Below are positions 5,687 to 11,125 of a DNA stretch of 11,125 bases, piece by piece. Numbering within the stretch: position 1 is the stretch's first letter; the number at the start of each line of letters is the position of its first letter. The stretch spans positions 1 to 11,125 of the forward strand of contig JAOZHM010000048.1 in assembly GCA_026014845.1 (NCBI GenBank). Reading direction: 5' to 3'. The notes below the pieces were generated by a model, which searched no databases, was not told the DNA's origin, and saw only the letters and a list, made by a program, of their open reading frames with translations. The position numbers and the translations under genes were made by a program. The stretch comes from Candidatus Bathyarchaeota archaeon. GTDB taxonomy: Archaea > Thermoproteota > Bathyarchaeia > Bathyarchaeales > Bathycorpusculaceae.

Positions 5687-6832
5687 CTAGGCGGGTGGTG
5701 GTGGTCTGCTCTCCAGAGTCACTAGTACTTCTGTTGTTTCGTTCCCTCGTCTAATAGTCAAAATCACAGTTTCTCTCGGCAATGTGTTTTCTTCAAGATA
5801 ACTCGCTAGGTCATCGCTGTTTTTGATGGTAGTATTGTCCATTGCAATTATTATGTCATTGATCTTCACTCCACAGTCTTTGGCAGGGCTTGGGTCTAAA
5901 AAGTCAAGTATTTTCCAGCCATAAGTTACGTTCACGCCCATCTCTTGAGCTATTTCGTAGTTCATGTTTGTTCCTTTCAAGCCTAGATATGAATGGCCAT
6001 CATAGCTGCCTGTTTCTATTAGGGCTTCTGTTTCTCTAAGTAGAGTGTTTGATGGAATGGCGAAACCTAAACCTTGAGAATCAGCTATTATGGCTGTTGT
6101 TATGCCTATTACTTTGCCGCAATAGTTCAATAATGGGCCACCAGAGTTTCCAGGGTTTATTGGAGCACTTGTCTGTATAATGTTAGCTATCGCAAAGCCC
6201 CCTGTGTACTCTTCCTCAGCTATTGTTCTGCCAAGCGCACTTATTACACCTGTAGTCATTGAGCCAACCAAGCCATACGGGTTTCCTATGGCTATTACAG
6301 GGTCGCCCACCCTTAACGTTGAGGAACTGACAACCTCAAGCGGTTTGAATTCATCTTCAGGAGCGTCAACTGAAAGAACAGCCAAATCTGCATATGGATC
6401 AGTTCCGACCACTGTAGTTGCGTACCCATTTCCGTTTGAAAATGTTACGCTCACGCTTGTTGTATCATGAACAACATGATAATTCGTTACCACAACTATT
6501 GTCCCAAAAAAATTATAAACGAAACCGGAACCCTGAACACGTCCTTCACTTGTTGTTCCAATAATCAAAACAACCGAATCCTTCACTCTCTCATACATTT
6601 CTGCTAGAGCAGTGCTATTTTGATAGATTGTAATGTTTTGGTAGGTGACATTTTGGAAACCCCATTGTTTGGAGACTTGGGCTTCAAGGTTTGAAACTTC
6701 GCTCTTTAAGCTGTTGATTTCTCGGAAGGTTATGTAGCAGCTTACTATTCCTCCAACCATTAATCCAGCTGCAAATATCAATATGAGAAACGCTGAAGAA
6801 AATTTTATGTAATGTTCATCGAATTCGCCCAT
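5687..6832 (-). CDS. Membrane-anchored HtrA/DegP-type serine protease with PDZ domain
   Basis: This protein is a trypsin-fold protease of the HtrA group, likely acting outside the membrane on misfolded or surface proteins. An uncleaved signal anchor spans about 11-33, followed by a short coiled coil (37-56) and an Asn/Thr-rich linker (61-74). The catalytic triad is visible: His119 in TNYHVV, Asp149 in ADLAVL and Ser230 in PGNSGGPL. A single C-terminal PDZ domain (about 282-372) contains YLGLKG and a DIIIAMDN core. The protein ends in a Pro-rich RPPPPA. At 381 residues it matches single-PDZ HtrA proteins. The ATG start is supported by a strong Shine-Dalgarno AAGGTGA (6839-6845) six bases upstream. 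A separate TATA-like box at 6864-6879 suggests its own promoter, although an MFS gene lies 70 bases upstream on the same strand. Confidence 0.94.
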   Translation of the reverse strand: MGEFDEHYIKFSSAFLILIFAAGLMVGGIVSCYITFREINSLKSEVSNLEAQVSKQWGFQNVTYQNITIYQNSTALAEMYERVKDSVVLIIGTTSEGRVQGSGFVYNFFGTIVVVTNYHVVHDTTSVSVTFSNGNGYATTVVGTDPYADLAVLSVDAPEDEFKPLEVVSSSTLRVGDPVIAIGNPYGLVGSMTTGVISALGRTIAEEEYTGGFAIANIIQTSAPINPGNSGGPLLNYCGKVIGITTAIIADSQGLGFAIPSNTLLRETEALIETGSYDGHSYLGLKGTNMNYEIAQEMGVNVTYGWKILDFLDPSPAKDCGVKINDIIIAMDNTTIKNSDDLASYLEENTLPRETVILTIRRGNETTEVLVTLESRPPPPA

Positions 6833-6838
6833 ATTGTT

Positions 6839-6845
6839 TCACCTT
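6839..6845 (-). promoter_or_regulatory. Shine-Dalgarno site of the HtrA-type protease
   Basis: Minus-strand AAGGTGA matches the 3' end of archaeal 16S rRNA and lies six bases before the ATG. It fixes the start and is the clearest ribosome site in the window. Confidence 0.7.
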
Positions 6846-6863
6846 TCAAACGAGAATCAAGCA

Positions 6864-6879
6864 CTTTATTAAATAAAAG
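6864..6879 (-). promoter_or_regulatory. AT-rich TATA-like box upstream of the protease gene
   Basis: On the minus strand this reads CTTTTATTTAATAAAG, which is also nearly palindromic. It predicts a transcript start about 14 bases before the ATG, leaving room for the Shine-Dalgarno. It implies the protease can be expressed independently of the MFS gene. Confidence 0.45.
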
Positions 6880-6902
6880 TTCCGCAAGCTCTCATGTAGA
6901 AA

Positions 6903-8096
6903 TTATTGCTCCAACAGTTTTGTGGACGCCAACAACGCAAGAAAGGGCGTTATTATTATTGCAACGATTAAAGGATAATAGGGTGAAGCATCATAGAGGA
7001 CGCCGCCGATGTAGGGTGCTATGAACGAACTGAACATACTTACTGTTTGAGGGACAGAAATCCAACGAGCCCTGATAGATTCTGGGGCTAGGGGGCCGAC
7101 AATAGCACCCATTAGAGACCAAGTTACGTAGGAGCCTCCAGCTATGAAAAATGTTATTATTAGCATTGGGAAATTGCCGGACACTGTAAGAAGCACAAGT
7201 GAAAAACAGCAAAGAACCATGGAAGCTGTAAGCGCATATGGTTTTCTCCATTCGTCTCCAAGCTTGCCCAACAGAATTCCCAAGACTGCTGAGCCTAAGA
7301 AGGAAACCGAGCCTAAAATGCCTATGTCAAAGTCACCATAACCGTATACATGCCCGAGAAACTGGGGGACAAAAGGGCGGAATAGCATTAGAGTAAAGAT
7401 TGTTAAGGCGAAGAAGATCGATGGGACCAGCAGTTTTCTTGTTCTCAGAAGTTTAAAAAAGGAATAGTTTTCTTTTGGTGGATGTTGTGCTTTGCGTGTT
7501 GCATGTTGGCTGCTGATGAAGACGAGGATAAGACCCGCTGAAGAATATAGGATGGAGGCTAAATAGAAAACCATTCGCATGCCTATGGTTCCAGCTAAAT
7601 AGCCGCCTAAGGCTGGAGAGAAAATGTAGCCGAAAGACCATCCAGCTGAAAGTGCCGTGAAAGTTAGAGTTAGCTTCTTTTTGTCTGCTGAAGTCGTGAT
7701 GTATGCTGTGCCTGTTGGTCCGCCAAGCCAGAAACCCCATAAGATCATGCCTGGCAACATTTGAAGCCAATTTTCGGCGAAAGAGAAGATGATTGGTGCG
7801 GGCAGCCATGCAATCCATCCGGCAATCATGATCTTTTTTCGGTCATACCTGTCCGCAAGTGTTCCAGCCACAAACAGAGTAGAAGCTGCAACCAAGATCA
7901 TTACAGCGTAAAGTATTCCGATTTCTTGGGGGCTGGCGTTGAGAGTTTTGTTCATGTAATAGGGTAAGAGATAAGCGTAGAGTCCGTCTCCGAAAGAGCC
8001 TGCAAGGTTTGAGGCAAAAATAAGTTTTAAGTCTCTGTTTAACACTTCGAAAGGGAAGCCCAGTTTGAAGATTTTACGACGTCCGGTTAGAGTCAA
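6903..8096 (-). CDS. Major facilitator superfamily transporter
   Basis: This 397-residue protein is almost entirely hydrophobic segments in the pattern of a 12-helix MFS permease in the cell membrane. The diagnostic loop-2/3 motif A appears as GTLADRYDRKK (78-88), right after the second helix. A weaker copy in the second half is GKLGDEWRKPYAL. The early AGSFGDGLYAYLLPYY resembles MFS members with a charged first helix, as in drug or sugar efflux proteins. The substrate cannot be read from sequence. The TTG start is preceded by GGAAGAGG (8104-8111), seven bases upstream, and a TATA-like box (8149-8157) that fits a leader of about 30 bases. The HtrA-type protease follows on the same strand after 70 bases with its own promoter, so co-transcription is possible but not required. 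Confidence 0.92.
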   Translation of the reverse strand: MTLTGRRKIFKLGFPFEVLNRDLKLIFASNLAGSFGDGLYAYLLPYYMNKTLNASPQEIGILYAVMILVAASTLFVAGTLADRYDRKKIMIAGWIAWLPAPIIFSFAENWLQMLPGMILWGFWLGGPTGTAYITTSADKKKLTLTFTALSAGWSFGYIFSPALGGYLAGTIGMRMVFYLASILYSSAGLILVFISSQHATRKAQHPPKENYSFFKLLRTRKLLVPSIFFALTIFTLMLFRPFVPQFLGHVYGYGDFDIGILGSVSFLGSAVLGILLGKLGDEWRKPYALTASMVLCCFSLVLLTVSGNFPMLIITFFIAGGSYVTWSLMGAIVGPLAPESIRARWISVPQTVSMFSSFIAPYIGGVLYDASPYYPLIVAIIITPFLALLASTKLLEQ

Positions 8097-8148
8097 CCCG
8101 GAGCCTCTTCCGATTACTTATTAAGCTCACCAAAATAGCACCTTGTGC

Positions 8149-8157
8149 ATATAAAAC
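8149..8157 (-). promoter_or_regulatory. TATA-like box of the MFS transporter gene
   Basis: On the minus strand this reads GTTTTATAT, a strong archaeal TATA match. It is centred about 57 bases before the TTG start, predicting a leader of around 30 bases. Its plus-strand reading, ATATAAAAC, could also serve the mutase gene with a leader of about 100 bases. Confidence 0.5.
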
Positions 8158-8250
8158 TGCTGAAATCGATCATCATAATAGACCGTCAACTACAAGAGAT
8201 GTAAAGAGTTTGCCACGTTTCCTAGGACAGATTCAAATGTTTTGTTGGCA

Positions 8251-8260
8251 ATTCTTTTAT
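8251..8260 (+). promoter_or_regulatory. TATA-like box of the methylmalonyl-CoA mutase gene
   Basis: ATTCTTTTAT is centred about 29 bases before the GTG at 8286. Transcription would therefore start almost at the first codon, suggesting a leaderless message. Confidence 0.4.
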
Positions 8261-8285
8261 GCTTCACAGGCAGTGTAGTTTTTAG

Positions 8286-9977
8286 GTGTTCTCACTATTG
8301 TTTGACAAACGAAAGCTGGAGGAGATTCGACAACAGAAAGAAAAATGGGAAAAAGAAATCGTGCCGAAAAGCCTTGAAAGGCTTCCGGAGAGGGGCGAAT
8401 TCTTCACAACGTCTGGTATTCCGGTTGGTCGGGTTTGTACTCCGTTTGATATTGAAGATTTTGACTATTTGCGAGACCTTGGTTTCCCGGGTGAATATCC
8501 GCTAACCCGCGGCGTTTATCCGACCATGTATCGAGCGAGATTCTGGACTATGAGGCAGTATGCAGGCTTCGGCACAGCAGAACAAACTAACCAACGCTTT
8601 AAGTATCTATTAGAGCAAGGTCAAAAGGGCTTAAGTGTGGCCTTCGACTTTCCAACCCAGATCGGCTATGACTGCGACCATTCAATGTCACGTGGGGAAG
8701 TTGGCAAGGCGGGAGTAAGCGTAAGCACCTTACGTGACATTGAAATCGTTTTTGACGGAATTTCCCTCGACAAAATCACCACTTCTATGACCATCAATGC
8801 GCCCGCAACGATTCTGCTTGCTATGTATATCGCAGTTGGACAAAAACAGCGCCTTGACGGGTCTAAACTTGGCGGGACAGTCCAGAACGATGTTTTGAAG
8901 GAGTATATCGCAAGAGGCATGTACATTTTCCCGCCAAAATCGTCAATGCGTTTGGTAACTGATATTTTCGAGTATTGCTCTCAGCACATGCCGAGATGGA
9001 ACACCATCAGCATAAGTGGCTACCACATCCGCGAGGCTGGTGCCACTGCTGCACAAGAAATCGCCTTCACGTTTGCAAATGCAATTGCCTACGTACAAGC
9101 AGCCATCGACCGAGGCCTAGACCTGGACAAGTTCGCCCGCAGAATATCCTTCTTCTTCGCAGCCAGCAGCAACTTCCTCGAAGAAATCGCCAAATTCAGA
9201 GCAGCAAGAAGACTATGGGCAAAAATAATGAAAGAACGCTTCAGAGCCAAAAACACAGCCTCATGGAACCTCCGCTTCCACACCCAAACATCAGGCGTCT
9301 CCCTAACCGCCCAACAACCCCACAACAACATCATAAGAGTAACACTTCAAGCCTTGTCAGCCGTCCTAGGCGGAACACAATCGTTGCACACAAACTCCTT
9401 CGACGAAGCATATGCCTTGCCGAGCGAGCAGGCAGCAACTATTGCCCTCAGAACCCAACAGGTAATCGCGTATGAAAGTGGGGTCGCTAACACTGTTGAC
9501 CCCCTTGCAGGCTCATATTACATGGAGTACTTAACAAACCAAATTGAAGATAGAGCAACAAAATACATCGAACAAATCGACGCCATGGGAGGAGCTGTTG
9601 CCGCCATTGAAAAGGGTTTCATGCAACGCGAGATTGTGGAGAGCGCCTACAGGTTCCAAAAAGAGGTTGAAGCCAAAAAAAAGGTTATTGTGGGTGTCAA
9701 CGAATTCCTAACAGAAAAGAAGGTTCCGATCAAAATTCTGCGGATAGACCCGGAGATCGAGAAAAAGCTTATTGGGCGTCTAAAACAGGTGAAAAGGCAA
9801 AGAAATCAGGCCAAACTGGATGAAATCTTAAACAAGCTGCGTGAAGCCGCCGAACACGAAGACGTAAATCTCATGCCTTTAATACTTCAAGCTGTAAAAG
9901 AGTACGCAACTGTTGGCGAGATATGCGACACCTTACGCGAGGTGTTTGGCGAGTATAAGCCGCCTTCCATCTTTTAA
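8286..9977 (+). CDS. mcmA1: Methylmalonyl-CoA mutase, large (catalytic barrel) subunit
   Basis: With a separate B12-binding subunit this enzyme interconverts methylmalonyl-CoA and succinyl-CoA. The 563 residues are typical of archaeal stand-alone large subunits. Family blocks are clear: YPTMYR (78-83), TMRQYAGFGTAEQTNQRF (88-105), TQIGYDCDHSMSRGEVG (124-140), TINAPA (169-174), LGGTVQNDVLKEY (195-207), SGYHIREAGA (244-253, with His247) and HTQTSGVSLTAQQP (332-345). There is no C-terminal D-x-H-x-x-G cobalamin domain, so a small subunit must be encoded elsewhere. GTG at 8286 suits a leaderless transcript; TTG at 8298, four codons later, is an alternative because GGTG (8285-8288) would act as its Shine-Dalgarno. 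The stop interlocks with that of the convergent biotin protein gene. The isobutyryl-CoA mutase relatives cannot be fully excluded, but TMRQYAGFG favours methylmalonyl-CoA. Confidence 0.95.
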   Translation: MFSLLFDKRKLEEIRQQKEKWEKEIVPKSLERLPERGEFFTTSGIPVGRVCTPFDIEDFDYLRDLGFPGEYPLTRGVYPTMYRARFWTMRQYAGFGTAEQTNQRFKYLLEQGQKGLSVAFDFPTQIGYDCDHSMSRGEVGKAGVSVSTLRDIEIVFDGISLDKITTSMTINAPATILLAMYIAVGQKQRLDGSKLGGTVQNDVLKEYIARGMYIFPPKSSMRLVTDIFEYCSQHMPRWNTISISGYHIREAGATAAQEIAFTFANAIAYVQAAIDRGLDLDKFARRISFFFAASSNFLEEIAKFRAARRLWAKIMKERFRAKNTASWNLRFHTQTSGVSLTAQQPHNNIIRVTLQALSAVLGGTQSLHTNSFDEAYALPSEQAATIALRTQQVIAYESGVANTVDPLAGSYYMEYLTNQIEDRATKYIEQIDAMGGAVAAIEKGFMQREIVESAYRFQKEVEAKKKVIVGVNEFLTEKKVPIKILRIDPEIEKKLIGRLKQVKRQRNQAKLDEILNKLREAAEHEDVNLMPLILQAVKEYATVGEICDTLREVFGEYKPPSIF

Positions 9978-10528
9978 CTAACCACGAAGAGGGCTTCGCC
10001 CTTGCTCACTGAAGAGTCCTCGGAGACGTACACTTCTTGAACAGTTCCAGTCTTAGGCGCCGTGATTTCATTTTCCATCTTCATTGCCTCAAGAACGCAC
10101 AGAATCTGGCCTGTCTTCACTTGGTCTCCTTTTTTGACCATGACTGACAGAATTTTTCCCGTCATGGGTGCAGTTACGCCGCCTTCCTGATGCCGTGTTG
10201 GTGTCATAGTTCTCCTCATGGGTGTTATACGGGTTGGTTCGAAAATCACCGATGCTTGTCTTCTCGTGGGGGTTTTCACTTCAGCCTTGAATGTTGCCTC
10301 TTCAACCTTAACAGGGAAGGGATTTTCCCGGTTGATCTTGGGCAATTCTACTTTGTATTCTTTGTTGTCTATTTTTATGGAGAATTCCTTCTCCGGGTCG
10401 AGCTTATCAGCCGATAACTCTACATTGAAGGTTTTATCCTCAATTTTGACAGTGAAGGAACTTTCCCCAGTTCTTTTCAGTTCGATTTCTAGGGGTTTTC
10501 CATCAATGAAAATTGCGTAGATGGGCAA
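9974..10528 (-). CDS. Biotin carboxyl carrier protein with tandem N-terminal hairpin repeats
   Basis: The C-terminal biotinyl/lipoyl domain (about 117-184) carries VLEAMKMENEI, with the biotin on Lys150, 34 residues from the end as usual. It shuttles CO2 between a biotin carboxylase and a carboxyltransferase. Upstream are four similar 15-residue units at 3-17, 24-38, 48-62 and 70-84: IYAIFIDGKPLEIEL, SFTVKIEDKTFNVEL, EFSIKIDNKEYKVEL and PFPVKVEEATFKAEV, each a likely beta hairpin. A Thr/Arg-rich linker (85-116) joins the two parts. The TTG start is two bases after the stop of the carboxyltransferase gene, with GGTGG (10535-10539) six bases before it inside the upstream gene's end. The two genes are an operon and probably encode parts of one complex. 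Confidence 0.93.
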   Translation of the reverse strand: MPIYAIFIDGKPLEIELKRTGESSFTVKIEDKTFNVELSADKLDPEKEFSIKIDNKEYKVELPKINRENPFPVKVEEATFKAEVKTPTRRQASVIFEPTRITPMRRTMTPTRHQEGGVTAPMTGKILSVMVKKGDQVKTGQILCVLEAMKMENEITAPKTGTVQEVYVSEDSSVSKGEALFVVS

Positions 10529-10530
10529 TC

Positions 10531-11125
10531 TTATCCACCGCCTTCAGCCAAGCTTTGTCGGCCGGCTAACACCCAAGGTGAGACTGTTTCTCTTGGTCTA
10601 GCAGGTATTAGCGCCCTCACCCCACGTAGACTCCTTAGGTAGGTGGCAACAGCAACCGAGGCAGCTGCAACCTCTTCGAGTTCTTTAATCCTCTCTGGTG
10701 GGATTCCAGTTTTGGTTTCTTTCCGTTTGGTTTTCCTTTTCTTGAAGAATTCTACGGCTGCTTTCGGAAACAGCGCGTAGGTTATCTTGTCCTCATCGCT
10801 CTCAATGTAAGGTTTTACGTCGTCTGGTATGTTGTCGAGGACAGGCTCTAAAAGGTCGGCTGGACGGCACGTTATGGTTTTTTCTTTGCCAATAACCTTC
10901 TTTTTCACTTCCTCATTGATAGGGGCTGGTGACTTTCCGTACAGGCCTTTCACGTAGTCTTTTACCTCCTTTGGAACAATGCTGTAACGCTTTCCAGAAA
11001 GAACATTAAATACGGCTTGTATACCGACAAGCTGGCTTGTAGGTGTCACTAGTGGAGGATATCCCAGCTCTTTTCTAACTTTTGGAACTTCTTCTAGGAC
11101 TTCTTTTAGCCTTCCAAGGGCGTTC
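10531..11125 (-). CDS. OadA/PycB-type biotin-dependent carboxyltransferase, C-terminal part (5' end outside window)
   Basis: The minus-strand frame enters at the right edge and gives 197 residues before the stop. NALGRLKEVLEEVPKVRKEL, TPTSQLVGIQAVFNVLSG, KEVKDYVKGLYGKSPAPI, CRPADLLEPVLDNIP and ITYALFPKAAVEFF match the conserved C-terminal domain of oxaloacetate decarboxylase alpha, pyruvate carboxylase subunit B and transcarboxylase 5S. These enzymes move CO2 between carboxybiotin and pyruvate/oxaloacetate. The catalytic barrel lies outside. After a Lys/Arg-rich linker there is an extra helical tail (visible residues about 145-193) with EVAAASVAVATYL and SPWVLAGRQ, resembling the conserved end of small OadG/MmdD-type subunits. 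The biotin carrier follows two bases later, so the unit is complete apart from the missing N-terminus. The exact reaction cannot be settled here; pyruvate carboxylation, decarboxylation or transcarboxylation are all possible. Confidence 0.9.
   Translation of the reverse strand, partial: NALGRLKEVLEEVPKVRKELGYPPLVTPTSQLVGIQAVFNVLSGKRYSIVPKEVKDYVKGLYGKSPAPINEEVKKKVIGKEKTITCRPADLLEPVLDNIPDDVKPYIESDEDKITYALFPKAAVEFFKKRKTKRKETKTGIPPERIKELEEVAAASVAVATYLRSLRGVRALIPARPRETVSPWVLAGRQSLAEGGG

Noticed and set aside
8160..8185. C/D box small RNA from TCATCAT (ATGATGA on the minus strand)
   Set aside because: No D box or internal C'/D' boxes at suitable spacing were found.
8975..9475. 166-codon plus-strand frame
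   Set aside because: It is a shifted frame within the methylmalonyl-CoA mutase gene, rich in His/Arg/Pro as expected from codon shadowing.
1..11125. CRISPR array or other regularly spaced repeats
   Set aside because: No repeat recurs at regular spacing; only the two 19-mers stand out.

Overview
The window reads as part of an archaeal chromosome. Several starts have AT-rich TATA-like boxes 25-40 bases upstream. The tRNA gene has no encoded 3' CCA. Aspartate carbamoyltransferase resembles the Pyrococcus form. The class III ribonucleotide reductase homologue carries an archaeal-style helix-turn-helix plus ATP-cone N-terminus. The integrase remnant belongs to a family I associate with Bathyarchaeia and other TACK archaea. 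The NrdD homologue suggests an anaerobe. The exact lineage (Bathyarchaeia is my best guess) is inference from protein style only.

Layout. Bases 1-623 (minus) hold the N-terminal part of a PLP aminotransferase running off the left edge. Bases 624-1103 have no gene but hold a TATA box, a run of potential hairpins ending in T8 (possible small RNA), and a 24-bp palindrome. Bases 1104-2206 hold an unrecognised 270-residue protein and the C-terminal piece of a tyrosine recombinase. A 19-bp exact direct repeat (877-895 and 2245-2263) brackets these two genes, suggesting a decayed integrated element beside pyrB. pyrB (2291-3211) converges on an nrdD-like gene (3252-5456, minus). A tRNA-Pro(TGG) follows on the plus strand (5551-5625).

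Bases 5687-8096 (minus) hold a membrane-anchored HtrA-type serine protease preceded by an MFS transporter. Bases 8286-9977 (plus) hold the large subunit of methylmalonyl-CoA mutase. It ends tail-to-tail, sharing TTAA stop bases, with a minus-strand pair: a biotin carboxyl carrier protein (9974-10528) and the C-terminal end of an OadA/PycB-type carboxyltransferase (10531-11125, open at the right edge).

How the genes may work together. The mutase interconverts succinyl-CoA and methylmalonyl-CoA. The biotin protein and carboxyltransferase move CO2 to or from a 2-oxo acid such as pyruvate/oxaloacetate. Together they suggest a propionyl-CoA/methylmalonyl-CoA node linked to C3/C4 acids, but the B12-binding mutase subunit, epimerase and biotin carboxylase are not in view. 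pyrB and nrdD both serve nucleotide supply but are convergent and not an operon.

The most interesting points are the repeat-bounded integrase remnant, the NrdD homologue whose reading frame stops before any glycyl-radical motif, the structured non-coding stretch upstream of the element, the tandem hairpin repeats in the biotin protein, and the predominance of TTG/GTG starts.
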